From Acetobacteraceae bacterium (GTDB lineage: Bacteria > Pseudomonadota > Alphaproteobacteria > Acetobacterales > Acetobacteraceae): a stretch of 10,426 bases of DNA. The stretch covers positions 1-10,426 of the forward strand of contig CANFIE010000103.1 of NCBI GenBank assembly GCA_947446625.1, written 5' to 3'. Positions 1-7,491 of this stretch are shown piece by piece (within the stretch, counting starts at the first letter, position 1; the number at the start of each line of letters is the position of its first letter). Made by a program: the position numbers and the translations under genes. The notes below the pieces were generated by a model. That model saw nothing but the letters and a program-made list of their open reading frames with translations. It made no database searches and was not told the DNA's origin.

Positions 1-312
1 AGGGCCCAGCGGGCATTTCTCGCCGTTGGGCAATGCTGCGAGCCCATGAAGGAGATCGGCCGACAGAGGCTTTGGCCCATCAGGTGATGTTCCGATGGCC
101 CTCCCAGCCCAATGCGGTGGCCTGGAGCAGCAGGCTTTCGACCGCTGCCATGATGGTGCCGGCCAGCACCGTGCCGTGCGGGATAAGCCGTTTCCTGTCT
201 CGCATGCCACGTCATCGAGGGGGCTGTTTTGCTGTGCAGGCTCCTCACCTGCCGTAAGCAGCATCGCCGGCAGGCTGTGCTGCACGGCCAATGCCAATCT
301 CCGTGCGGGCAT
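1..312 (-). pseudogene. Possible decayed or partial gene running off the left edge
   Basis: I do not recognise a product. Read on the minus strand from an ATG at 312-310, one frame stays open to the window edge (104 codons). Its first 40 or so residues (MPARRLALAVQHSL... LDDVACETGNGLS) and its last 30 (ending NGEKCPLGP) look protein-like, but the middle is rich in Arg, Cys, Trp and Pro. There a different frame gives a better segment, GTVLAGTIMAAVESLLLQAT followed by ALGWEGHRNIT, which ends in TGA at 82-80. The helix AAVESLLLQATALG faintly recalls the nitroreductase fold, but this is far too weak to name the gene. The pattern suggests a gene with two frame changes, either a degenerate remnant or sequence error. 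It could equally be non-coding GC-rich DNA. I see no other gene in positions 1-388. Confidence 0.2.
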
Positions 313-388
313 ACGAGTGCGATAGCGTGCCGCCAGCTTGCCTGCTGCCTGGCGAGCGGGGCGCTACAATATAGGCTACGATAAAGCC

Positions 389-463
389 ATGATGAATTGT
401 TTCGACTGCCTGCACCGCATGATTCCGGGTGTTTTGGCTTTGCGGTTGCAAGGATTGGCGTGA
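389..463 (+). CDS. Possible 24-residue upstream ORF coupled to the methyltransferase gene
   Basis: A tandem ATGATG at 389-394 opens a 24-codon frame (MMNCFDCLHRM... ending LQGLA). Its TGA stop at 461-463 overlaps the ATG of the methyltransferase gene as TGATG, an arrangement typical of translational coupling. A TACAAT at 365-370 could be a -10 element, but I find no convincing -35 at the right distance and no Shine-Dalgarno sequence before 389. A short frame like this arises easily by chance, so it may be only 5' untranslated sequence. No function is assigned. Confidence 0.22.
   Translation: MMNCFDCLHRMIPGVLALRLQGLA
450..454 (+). promoter_or_regulatory. Ribosome binding site selecting the methyltransferase start
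   Basis: The sequence AAGGA lies eight bases before the ATG at 463. This favours that start over the in-frame TTG at 397 or the GTG at 460, which have no comparable site at proper spacing. Confidence 0.5.
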
Positions 464-1755
464 TGCGTGTTGCACGCCTGCGGCGAATGTTTGCCGGCCA
501 GCTTGCGCGCGGGGTTGGGATGCTGCTGCCAAAGCCCTTGGGCGTTCTCGCTCCCCACCCGCCTGCAACGGCGGCGCCAGCCGATTTTACCGGCCCGAAG
601 CGCTATGTGCCGGCAGCAAGCCAGAACTTTGCCACCTTGCGGTCCGCAGCTGAACAGTATCCGCAGGCCGTGGCCGAAACCGAGGGCTTCGGCTGGATGC
701 GCCGCAAGCCGTATGACCCGACGCAAGGGCATCCGCATTTCTTCCAGGGCATGTATGCGATCCTCAACGCCGTCCAGGCCATGCGGCTTCCACCAGGCGC
801 ATTGGTCATGGATGTGGGCTCGGGTCCTGGATGGGTGACGCAGATCCTGGTGGGGCTGGGCTACCGCGTGGTGGCGCTTGACCCCAGCGAAAAGATGAAC
901 GACCTGGCGCGACGGCGATTGCAGGGGTTTGAGGCGATGACCGGGGTGGCGGCGGATGCAGCCAGCTTCATCACCGCCACGCTGGAGGAGGCGGATCTGG
1001 CGGCCTACCTTGCCCAGGTGGATGCGGTGATGTTCCACGAGGCGCTGCACCATGTCATCGACGAGCGCGCCGCGCTGGGCAAGGTGTTCGCGCTGTTGCG
1101 GCCGGGCGGCTGCGTTTCGGTCAGTGGCGAGGGAAGTTGGACACCGGGCGACACGCAACTGGAGCGCAGCCTGGACGCCGAGATGGCCCGCTATGGCACC
1201 TTGGAAAGCCCCTTCACCCGGCCCTATCTGCGGCACGTTCTGGCCGCCGCCGGCTTTGAGGATATCCAATTTCACCTTGGGGTGAACGGGATATTCGCGG
1301 AGGCACAGGCCCGAATGGAACTGCATCAGGTTGCCAATACACCGGCAGCCGCGAGCCATGCCCTGCTGGCGCGGCGGCCGATGGCAGGCGGCCTGCGGCC
1401 TGCGGCGGCAGACCCAGGCCAGACCACAGCCGAGATCACCGTTGTTTCCGCCGCCTGGGAGCAAGGCGGGCTGGTGGTGCGGGTTAGGCTGCGCAACACG
1501 GGCCGCACGCTGTGGCCCGCACATGTGCCGCCAATGCACCAGGGGGTTACCCTGGCGCTGACCCGGCATGCCACAGCAACCGACCAGATGGAGGCCGCCA
1601 ACCGATGTCCGCTGCCTCAACCGGTTCCGCCGGGCGGCGAGGTGGTGCTGGACTGGCGTTTCGAGGCGCCAGCCCTGGAAGAAGGCCCATGCTATCTGCG
1701 GCTGGTGGCGGAACAGGCTTACTGGCTTCAAGGTGCGTTGCGGGTGAAGCTGTGA
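463..1755 (+). CDS. Class I SAM-dependent methyltransferase with C-terminal beta-sandwich-like domain
   Basis: The product (430 residues) should transfer a methyl group from S-adenosylmethionine in the cytoplasm. Its acceptor is unknown, but the glycan-gene context suggests a sugar. Residues about 115-124 form SAM motif I (VMDVGSGPGW). An acidic residue follows the next strand (VVALDPSE, Asp near 140), and the MFHEALHHV segment near 190-198 with LLRPGG near 212-217 matches the usual motifs II and III. After the Rossmann domain a separate part, roughly 319-430, carries RLRNTGRTLWP, then PPGGEVVL and a tail CYLRLVAEQAYW. This recalls the Ig-like beta-sandwich appended to some polysaccharide-modifying enzymes, and may bind carbohydrate. 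I chose ATG 463 for its AAGGA site; an in-frame TTG at 397 would add 22 residues. The FkbM gene follows 52 bp downstream on the same strand, so the two are probably cotranscribed. Confidence 0.88.
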   Translation: MRVARLRRMFAGQLARGVGMLLPKPLGVLAPHPPATAAPADFTGPKRYVPAASQNFATLRSAAEQYPQAVAETEGFGWMRRKPYDPTQGHPHFFQGMYAILNAVQAMRLPPGALVMDVGSGPGWVTQILVGLGYRVVALDPSEKMNDLARRRLQGFEAMTGVAADAASFITATLEEADLAAYLAQVDAVMFHEALHHVIDERAALGKVFALLRPGGCVSVSGEGSWTPGDTQLERSLDAEMARYGTLESPFTRPYLRHVLAAAGFEDIQFHLGVNGIFAEAQARMELHQVANTPAAASHALLARRPMAGGLRPAAADPGQTTAEITVVSAAWEQGGLVVRVRLRNTGRTLWPAHVPPMHQGVTLALTRHATATDQMEAANRCPLPQPVPPGGEVVLDWRFEAPALEEGPCYLRLVAEQAYWLQGALRVKL

Positions 1756-1807
1756 GCTTGCCCCGGGCAATGCCACTTTCGGCCTGGCGCCCGCGGGGGC
1801 TTGCCGC

Positions 1808-3646
1808 ATGACCTTTGTGAGCTATGCGCAGAATTTTGAGGACGTGATCCTGCGGCGGGTGTTCGCCGAGATTCGCCAGGGCACCTATGTGGATGTTGGC
1901 GCCTGGGACCCGGTGGCTGAATCCGTCACCAAGGCCTTCTATGACCTGGGCTGGCAGGGCATCAACATCGAGCCGAGCCCGACATTTGCGCGCCTGGCGC
2001 AGGCCCGGCCACGCGACATCAACCTGAACCTGGCCCTGGGGGCGGTGCGCGGGCGGCAGATGCTGCGGGTTTATCGCGACGCGGCCCAGGTGCTGCAGGC
2101 CAGCACGCTGGTGCCTGAGCATGTGCCACGCATTCCCAACCAGGCGACGTTGCGCGCGGCCGACATTGAGGTGGAGGTGCTGCCGCTGGCCGAGGTGTTG
2201 GACGCGCACCTGCCAGGCCGGCACATCCATTTCCTCAAGATCGATGTTGAGGGGGCCGAGGAGGCAGTTATTCGTGGTGCCGACTGGCGGCGCCATCGCC
2301 CGGAAGTGGTGCTGATCGAGGCGACAAGGCCACAAAGCACCGAACGCAGCGATGGCGCCTGGCATGCGCTGATGCTGGCGGCAGAATATCAGCCGGTTCT
2401 GTTCGATGGGCTGAACGCCTGGTTTCTGCGGAACGAAAGCAGCCATCGCGCGGCCAGCTTTGCCACCCCGCCCAACGTTTTCGACAATTTCCGCCGCTAC
2501 GATGCGGAGGCCGAGCAGCGTATCGCCGCCGCCGAGGCACTGGCGCGGTCATTGGCGGCGCGGCTTCATGCTGCCCGCGTGCAGCCGCCGACGCTGGCCG
2601 AGCGGCTTGCCTCCGCTGGCCGTCGGGCCTGCGCCCGGCTGCTGCGCGGCGGGGCCGCGGGCGAGACGGCGCCGGAACCCGTGCCGCCAGTGGCGCCCGA
2701 GAGCTTTGTGCGCGCGCTGTACCTTGCCTGCCTTGGGCGAGAGCCGGAGCCGGAGGGGCTGGCAACCTGGCTGGCGCATCTGCGTGGCCCCGATGGGGCG
2801 CTGCAGGTGGCCAGGCAGATCCTGGCCAGCCCGGAAGCCCGCGCCCATATCGGTGCCCCTCCGGCGCCGACCCAGGCGGACCCATCCCTGGTGCAGCAGG
2901 CCCTGCTGCGCCTGGGCCGTCGACCACGCATTGTCGATATCGGCGCGCAGATGCTTGGCGACGAGCCGCATATCTACGATGCCATGGCCAGACTGACGCC
3001 GCTCGACATCATCGGCTTTGACCCGCTGGAGCAGCGCATTGCCCTGCGCCGTGCCGTGGAGCCGCCTGAGGGCCTGACGCTGTTGCCGTATGCGATTGCC
3101 GATGGCGAACGGCACGTGCTGCATATCAACAATGACGACGCCACCTCGTCGCTGTTTCCGCTGAACCTGGCGCACAACGCCGCCTTCAATCATCTGCAGA
3201 CCCTGCGGACGCTACGGACCGAGACGGTGCAGACACGCCGGCTGGATGCAGCCGTGCCGGCCGGGCCGGTGGATTTCCTGAAGCTGGATATCCAGGGCAG
3301 CGAGGCGATGGCGCTGCGGAGTGGCGGCGCCACGCTGGCCAACACGGCGGTGGTGCATTGCGAGGTTGCCTTCGCGCCGATCTATCTGGGCCAGCCGCTG
3401 TTTGGGGAAATCCACGACATCCTGGCCGGGCAGGGGTTTGAACTGGTCGACCTGATGCAGCCGGCGCGATACCACTATCCCGCTACTGACGACGCACCTG
3501 CCGCCGACCGGTTGCTATGGGCCGAGGCGGTGTTCTTCCGCCGCGCCACAGATGCCACGACCCTGGCGGCGCAGGCTTTGGTGGCCGCGGTTGTCTATCG
3601 CAAGCCGAGCCTGGCCCGGCACCTGCTTGGCCTGGAGCCTGCTTGA
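1808..3646 (+). CDS. Double FkbM-family methyltransferase with central DUF4214 domain
   Basis: This 612-residue protein appears to hold two SAM-dependent methyltransferase domains of the FkbM family, which generally O-methylate sugar or polyketide hydroxyls. The N-terminal domain (about 1-210) begins with the family-typical VSYAQNFEDVILRR and contains YVDVGAWDP (27-35), the strand INIEPSP (52-58) and FLKIDVEGAEEAVIRG (142-157). A charged, Ala-rich helical stretch follows (230-255). Residues about 298-347 match DUF4214 (FVRALYLACLGREPEPEGL, then a terminal SPEAR), a small helical module common beside glycan enzymes. The C-terminal domain (about 374-580) has IVDIGAQ, IIGFDPLEQR, FLKLDIQGSEAMALR (490-504) and LLWAEAVFF. 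Both domains keep the D-x-G and K-(I/L)-D-(V/I)-(E/Q)-G landmarks, so both may be active. The start is preceded only by a G-rich stretch at 1795-1799, a weak ribosome site. The stop lies 18 bp from the convergent glycosyltransferase gene. Confidence 0.9.
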   Translation: MTFVSYAQNFEDVILRRVFAEIRQGTYVDVGAWDPVAESVTKAFYDLGWQGINIEPSPTFARLAQARPRDINLNLALGAVRGRQMLRVYRDAAQVLQASTLVPEHVPRIPNQATLRAADIEVEVLPLAEVLDAHLPGRHIHFLKIDVEGAEEAVIRGADWRRHRPEVVLIEATRPQSTERSDGAWHALMLAAEYQPVLFDGLNAWFLRNESSHRAASFATPPNVFDNFRRYDAEAEQRIAAAEALARSLAARLHAARVQPPTLAERLASAGRRACARLLRGGAAGETAPEPVPPVAPESFVRALYLACLGREPEPEGLATWLAHLRGPDGALQVARQILASPEARAHIGAPPAPTQADPSLVQQALLRLGRRPRIVDIGAQMLGDEPHIYDAMARLTPLDIIGFDPLEQRIALRRAVEPPEGLTLLPYAIADGERHVLHINNDDATSSLFPLNLAHNAAFNHLQTLRTLRTETVQTRRLDAAVPAGPVDFLKLDIQGSEAMALRSGGATLANTAVVHCEVAFAPIYLGQPLFGEIHDILAGQGFELVDLMQPARYHYPATDDAPAADRLLWAEAVFFRRATDATTLAAQALVAAVVYRKPSLARHLLGLEPA

Positions 3647-3664
3647 CGTTGCATTGGCGCGGGA

Positions 3665-6583
3665 TCAGCCCGCCAGGGCGGCGGCGGTCGTCGGCTCCCA
3701 GCGCATCGGCCATGCCTCGCCCATCACCTGGTCGAACAACTGCGCCGTGCTTTCGTCCCAGTTGAGGATGCACCCTGTCTGGGGAGGCGGCAGCGTGCCT
3801 GCCTTGGCCGACACGAAAAAGGCGCTGAGCGCGGCAGCGAGTGACGTGGCATCTTCGCCCGTGAACCAACAGGCGTTCCCGCTGGTGACCTCGCGAAACA
3901 CCGGGATGTCGCGTGCGAGGATTGGTTTGCCGATGCGTGCGGCTTCCACCAGCGGCAGGCCGAAGCCTTCACCCAGGGAGGCGGCGAGCAGGCCGGTGCT
4001 TGCCTGGTACAGCGCCGCCAGGTCGCTGTCGCTGGGATGGCGGAGCCAGTGCAGGCGCTGCCCAATTTCCGGATGCGCGGCCAGTTGTGCGCAGACAGCC
4101 TCGGTCATCCAGCCCTGGGTGCCGGCCACCACCAGCACTACATCCTGGCCCGCGGCCCATAGCAACTCGAAGGCTGCCAGCGCCTGCGCATGGCCCTTGC
4201 GCGGCTCTACGGTGCCAACCATCAGCAGGCTGCGAGATCGCGCCATTGCGGCGAGGGCGACGCGCACCGCCTCGGGCAAGGCCGCTCCGGCGACATCGGC
4301 GCGGAAATCCGACCCCAGGTGGAACCAGCCAATCTCCAGCGCCCGGTCGCGCTGGATCTCGCCGGTGGCCAGGGCTTCGTGCAGTTCCTGCGCAACGCTG
4401 CGGGAGATGCAGATCACCTGGTCCACGAAGCTCAGCAACGCCCGCTGATAGGCGGCGGTGGCTGTGGCGCTGATGGGCGGGAACCATTCGGGGTGCAATA
4501 TCGGCAGCAGGTCGTAGAGGACGAAGACCAGCTCGGCGCCGCGGGCCTGGGCCAATTGCAACGCCTGCAAGTTGGCGCCCTCGATCATGCCCGGGAAATC
4601 CAGCAGCAGGATGCGGTCGCCGGCACCGGCCTCCGCCAGTTCATCGGGCGCCGGGCAGGGCACGCGCAACAGCCCGGCCACCCATTCGCGCGCCAGCAGC
4701 AATTGCCGCATATCCCCGCGCAGCGCTTCCACCCGCCACCCCGGCACCATTCTGGTGAGCAGGCGGCGGGCGATTTCACGCGTGACGCGCTGGATGCCGG
4801 TGCCGCTATCTTTCCTGGCGACGATGCTGACATCGACGAGCAAGCGCCGGATACCGTGCATTGGCATGGTTGCGGCAACCGCCTGCGCCAGCATGCCGGC
4901 CGGCAGCGGCAAGGCCGCGAGAGCCTTCAGCAGCATCTCGGCGGCAACACGCCCGGATGGCAGCGCGTAGGCCGCCTCGATCGCCGCCGCATAGCCAGCG
5001 GCCGCACGCTCGGGCGCATGCGCCGTGGTAACGTGCCGTCGCCCGGCCGCGCCAAGCCGTTGCCGCCAGCCGGCATCCTGCGCCAGCCCGCGCAGCGCCT
5101 GGGCGAGTTCGTCAGGCGTTGGCACCTCGGCCAGCAGCAGGACCGCTTCAGGCGGCAGTTCCGCCATGGGGCCATGCGCGTTGGCGATGGTTGCCAGGCC
5201 CGCCGCCATGCTGTCCATGACCGCGCCAGACGTCTCGCCACGCGAATTGCGGCGGAGTTGCACGGCGATATCCGCAGCGGCCAACCAGTGCCGCCAGGCT
5301 TCAGGGGTGACCCGCCCGCTGAGGCTCACCATGGCCTTTGCCGATTTCGGCGGGCTACCGGTGAGCAATTCGCCGATGAAGACCAGGCGGGCGCTGCTGG
5401 TGCCGGCAAAGGCGCGCTCAAAGCCATCGACCAGGATATCGGGACACTTGGCCGGCGTGACCCCGCCGAAGCAGACCACAAGCATCGTATCCTCGGTGAT
5501 GCCGAGCGCCGCCCGTGCCGCGCGGCGCGTTGGCAAGGTCGGCTGCCCGGGGGCGCCATACAGCAGCGGCAGCGGCGCCTGCCAGACCGGAACATCGGCG
5601 GCGGCACGCACCTGCTGGATGCCATATGCCGAGTGGACGATGGCGCCGAGTTGCTCGCGCAGCAGCGGAGCCAGACAGCCATGGGCCAGGATTGCCGCCT
5701 GCAACCCGCGTTCCGCCCGGCAGAGATGGGCGGGCCAGCCTTCAGCCGTGAACAAGGCGCTGACGATATCTTCGCCGGCGAGATGGGCGGTGAGGTCTCC
5801 CAGCATGGTGTCATGCAGCAGGACCACGCCCGGGAGGTCGCCCAGCAGCATGGCCGGTTGGCGATGGAACGGCGAATTGCCCAACTGATACAGGATGCGA
5901 TCAAAGCCGCCTGCCATGCGGGGGAAGGCGGTGGTGGATTGCACCGGGAAGGCTGCGCGCAGGGTTGCGGCCACCTTCTCGGGTTCAGGCACGAACAGGG
6001 TAATATCGTAATGGCGGTGCAAGGCCGGCAGCACTGAGGCGGTAGCGTCCGCGACACCTGTTGGGTCCGGTGGCAAGGGCCCCAGATGCGCCAGCCGCAG
6101 CCGCCTGGTTGATGCGGGTGGGCGCCCGGGCGATGCCGCGATGTGCCGCGCCAGCGCATCCCAGGGGGCCTGGCCGCTCGGCCCCGTTGGATCTGGCAGG
6201 TCCGCCAAGGCGATGGTGACAGGAGATGGCCAGAGTGTGGGCCAACTGGTGATACCCAGCGCCGCGCTGCCCAGCAGCAGAATATCGGGCGCCAGTGCCA
6301 TGATGGTGGCCGCCCGGATCAACGCCGCCGCGGCCGCTGTCTCGGGGGTTGCGGCCTGCGGGGCTGGAGCGTGCCACAGTACAATGGCCTCGGGCGACAA
6401 CGCCCGCCGCAGCTTCTGCTGCAAGGCGTGCAGACCGTTCGTCTTCGCGCCGTTCAGCAAGGCGGTAACCTTATGGCCGCACGGCGCCCCAGCCAGGGCA
6501 AGCGTCAGTTCCAGCCCCTGCAAGGCGAGGTCGGGGCTTACCGCATCGTCCTGCAAAACCTGCAGATCCAGCACAAGGTGCAT
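3665..6583 (-). CDS. Tandem two-module GT4-type glycosyltransferase
   Basis: The 972-residue product should transfer sugars from nucleotide-sugar donors to a growing surface glycan at the cytoplasmic face of the membrane. Residues 1-160 resemble a divergent GT4 N-terminal domain (MHLVLDLQVLQ). A first complete GT-B-like module spans about 162-540, with LRLAHLGPLPPDPTGVADA, a donor-site-like GGVTPAKCPD (Lys379) and RGETSGAVMDSMAAG. In that last motif the second Glu of the E-x7-E signature is Ser (E450...S458), as I recall for this subfamily. A second module spans about 579-955 and begins LLVDVSIVARKDSGTGIQRV. It has VGTVEPRKGH (Arg795, Lys796) and a canonical E-x7-E in GEGFGLPLVEA (E872, E880). 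No membrane segments are evident. The frame extends upstream to 6832, but the ATG at 6583 is preferred: it has AGGA nine bases upstream, starts a typical first strand, and overlaps the upstream stop as TGATG. The extra 83 residues would be low-complexity Pro/Ala/Arg sequence. Specificity cannot be read from sequence; a mannosyltransferase-like role is only a guess. Confidence 0.92.
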   Translation of the reverse strand: MHLVLDLQVLQDDAVSPDLALQGLELTLALAGAPCGHKVTALLNGAKTNGLHALQQKLRRALSPEAIVLWHAPAPQAATPETAAAAALIRAATIMALAPDILLLGSAALGITSWPTLWPSPVTIALADLPDPTGPSGQAPWDALARHIAASPGRPPASTRRLRLAHLGPLPPDPTGVADATASVLPALHRHYDITLFVPEPEKVAATLRAAFPVQSTTAFPRMAGGFDRILYQLGNSPFHRQPAMLLGDLPGVVLLHDTMLGDLTAHLAGEDIVSALFTAEGWPAHLCRAERGLQAAILAHGCLAPLLREQLGAIVHSAYGIQQVRAAADVPVWQAPLPLLYGAPGQPTLPTRRAARAALGITEDTMLVVCFGGVTPAKCPDILVDGFERAFAGTSSARLVFIGELLTGSPPKSAKAMVSLSGRVTPEAWRHWLAAADIAVQLRRNSRGETSGAVMDSMAAGLATIANAHGPMAELPPEAVLLLAEVPTPDELAQALRGLAQDAGWRQRLGAAGRRHVTTAHAPERAAAGYAAAIEAAYALPSGRVAAEMLLKALAALPLPAGMLAQAVAATMPMHGIRRLLVDVSIVARKDSGTGIQRVTREIARRLLTRMVPGWRVEALRGDMRQLLLAREWVAGLLRVPCPAPDELAEAGAGDRILLLDFPGMIEGANLQALQLAQARGAELVFVLYDLLPILHPEWFPPISATATAAYQRALLSFVDQVICISRSVAQELHEALATGEIQRDRALEIGWFHLGSDFRADVAGAALPEAVRVALAAMARSRSLLMVGTVEPRKGHAQALAAFELLWAAGQDVVLVVAGTQGWMTEAVCAQLAAHPEIGQRLHWLRHPSDSDLAALYQASTGLLAASLGEGFGLPLVEAARIGKPILARDIPVFREVTSGNACWFTGEDATSLAAALSAFFVSAKAGTLPPPQTGCILNWDESTAQLFDQVMGEAWPMRWEPTTAAALAG

Positions 6584-7290
6584 CAGCCCATATCCTGGGC
6601 ACGGCGAAGCAGTTCCAGCCGGCGTTGAATGCGGCGTTGAGCGGGGCCGAGGCCGTCTATGGGGCGCAGAGTACCGACGTGGCGCAGACTGCGCCGGTAC
6701 GCCAGGCTGAGGGGCTTGTGCAAGGCTGGCAGCCGGCGCGCGGTCCAGGCGGCGGCAACTGCCGAGCCGGGCAGCCGCGTACCCAGCCGGATTGCCACAT
6801 ACAGCACCAGTCGCAGCACGCGTGCCGGCCACGGCTGGTCTACCCGGTAGGCATAGGAAAGCCGCTCGACGCGTAGCCGGGCCATGCCTGCGGCAATCAG
6901 TGCCAGCCCTGGATGGCCATCCGCCAAATGCCGCACAGCGCGCGCTGCCTGAATCATCCCTGGTTCATACAGCCGACCTGGGCCGGATAGCCAGCCGACC
7001 CAGACATCCACGCTAAACCGAACAATGGCAGTCCTTGACTGCTTCCAGGCGGAATTTCGCGTTCGTGGTGTTCGAACTGCGCCAGGCCTGCATTGCAGTG
7101 GGCCAGGGCTGCCAGAAGCGAAAGGTGCCGCGCCGGCGCTGGGGGCATAGAGCGGTTGCTGCAACGCGGTCTGCAGGTATTGGCCGCAGGCGCGGTGCGA
7201 GGCGGCATCAACGGCGCCGATGATGATGCAAGGCCCCGGCAATACGACCTTGTGATGAAAAGAGCGGCTGACAAGCGAAATCAATCCCAA
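6583..7290 (-). CDS. Unrecognised protein upstream of the glycosyltransferase, possibly frame-damaged
   Basis: I do not recognise this 235-residue frame, which begins with TTG at 7290. The last 125 or so residues, from VDVWVGWLSGPG onward, are convincingly protein-like: helical, Arg/Leu-rich, with a hydrophobic stretch VLRLVLYVAIRLG (about 158-170) that could be a membrane-associated helix, and ending RRAQDMG. The TGA overlaps the glycosyltransferase ATG, so at least this part is probably translated. Upstream, residues about 13-53 have strong G/C third-position bias, but roughly 54-90 lose it. In that interval another minus frame has the better bias (GTFRFWQPWPTAMQAW and onward) before stopping at a TAG near 7019. 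Either the gene carries two compensating frame changes or the true start is internal, for example the ATG at 6957. AT-rich DNA begins just upstream of 7290, consistent with a promoter region there. Confidence 0.4.
   Translation of the reverse strand: MGLISLVSRSFHHKVVLPGPCIIIGAVDAASHRACGQYLQTALQQPLYAPSAGAAPFASGSPGPLQCRPGAVRTPRTRNSAWKQSRTAIVRFSVDVWVGWLSGPGRLYEPGMIQAARAVRHLADGHPGLALIAAGMARLRVERLSYAYRVDQPWPARVLRLVLYVAIRLGTRLPGSAVAAAWTARRLPALHKPLSLAYRRSLRHVGTLRPIDGLGPAQRRIQRRLELLRRAQDMG
6593..6596 (-). promoter_or_regulatory. Ribosome binding site for the glycosyltransferase gene
   Basis: On the minus strand CCCAGGA ends nine bases before the ATG at 6583. It lies inside the last codons of the upstream frame, whose TGA overlaps that ATG. 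This supports translational coupling and fixes the start well inside the longer open frame. Confidence 0.55.
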
Positions 7291-7375
7291 TGCAGAAGCT
7301 GAACCCGCTGCTTCACTTGGCTGCGTATGTCAAATCAAACAAAGCAAAATAAAATCATAAACGGCCATTCATGCT

Positions 7376-7394
7376 AAATTAATTAGATTAATTT
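7376..7394. repeat. Perfect inverted repeat next to the -35 element, candidate operator
   Basis: AAATTAAT at 7376-7383 and ATTAATTT at 7387-7394 are exact reverse complements separated by TAG. The element ends six bases before the -35 hexamer of the following promoter. That position suits a regulator-binding site, or an AT-rich UP element contacting the RNA polymerase alpha subunit. A short AT-rich palindrome can also occur by chance in AT-rich DNA. Confidence 0.4.
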
Positions 7395-7448
7395 GGAGGT
7401 TTGACAATTGATGACATAAATAAAAATAATCCGATTTGATTAATGGGG
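7383..7448 (+). repeat. Direct repeat pair flanking the promoter
   Basis: TTAGATTAATTTGG at 7383-7396 and TTTGATTAATGGGG at 7435-7448 share TTnGATTAATnnGG. They are 52 bases apart, close to five helical turns, and bracket the -35 and -10 elements. The first copy overlaps the inverted repeat. They may be paired regulator half-sites; chance cannot be excluded. Confidence 0.25.
7401..7430 (+). promoter_or_regulatory. Sigma70-type promoter for the repeat-protein gene
   Basis: A perfect TTGACA at 7401-7406 is followed after 18 bp by AATAAT at 7425-7430, five of six matches to the -10 consensus. The predicted start of transcription is near 7437, leaving a leader of about 55 bases before the ATG at 7492. 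The surrounding 7320-7445 region is conspicuously AT-rich against its GC-rich neighbours, as expected of a regulated promoter or one bound by nucleoid proteins. Confidence 0.6.
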
Positions 7449-7491
7449 GTTCGTACATCTCTTTGGCGCAAGACAGTGGATTGATGATTCA

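Noticed and set aside
376..1809. Open minus-strand frame of 477 codons opposite the first methyltransferase
   Set aside because: The plus strand carries clear SAM-methyltransferase motifs. The opposite product is His/Arg/Pro-rich and featureless.
1547..2446. Open minus-strand frame of 299 codons across the junction of the two methyltransferase genes
   Set aside because: It overlaps two supported genes antisense and shows no motif.
3659..3673. Possible terminator hairpin GCGGG-ATCAG-CCCGC between the convergent genes
   Set aside because: The stem is only five base pairs with no T-tract on either strand, and it overlaps the glycosyltransferase stop codon.
4190..6037. Open plus-strand frame of 615 codons antisense to the glycosyltransferase
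   Set aside because: It is the antisense shadow of a well-supported gene in GC-rich DNA. Its protein is Gln/Arg/His-rich with no recognisable domain.
6584..6832. N-terminal extension of the glycosyltransferase to 6832
   Set aside because: The added 83 residues are Pro/Ala/Arg-rich, overlap the upstream coding frame, and the ATG at 6583 has a better ribosome site and a TGATG junction.
7395..7419. GGAGG followed by ATG at 7411 as a translation start
   Set aside because: The ATG is followed at once by ACA and TAA, and the stretch overlaps the promoter hexamers.
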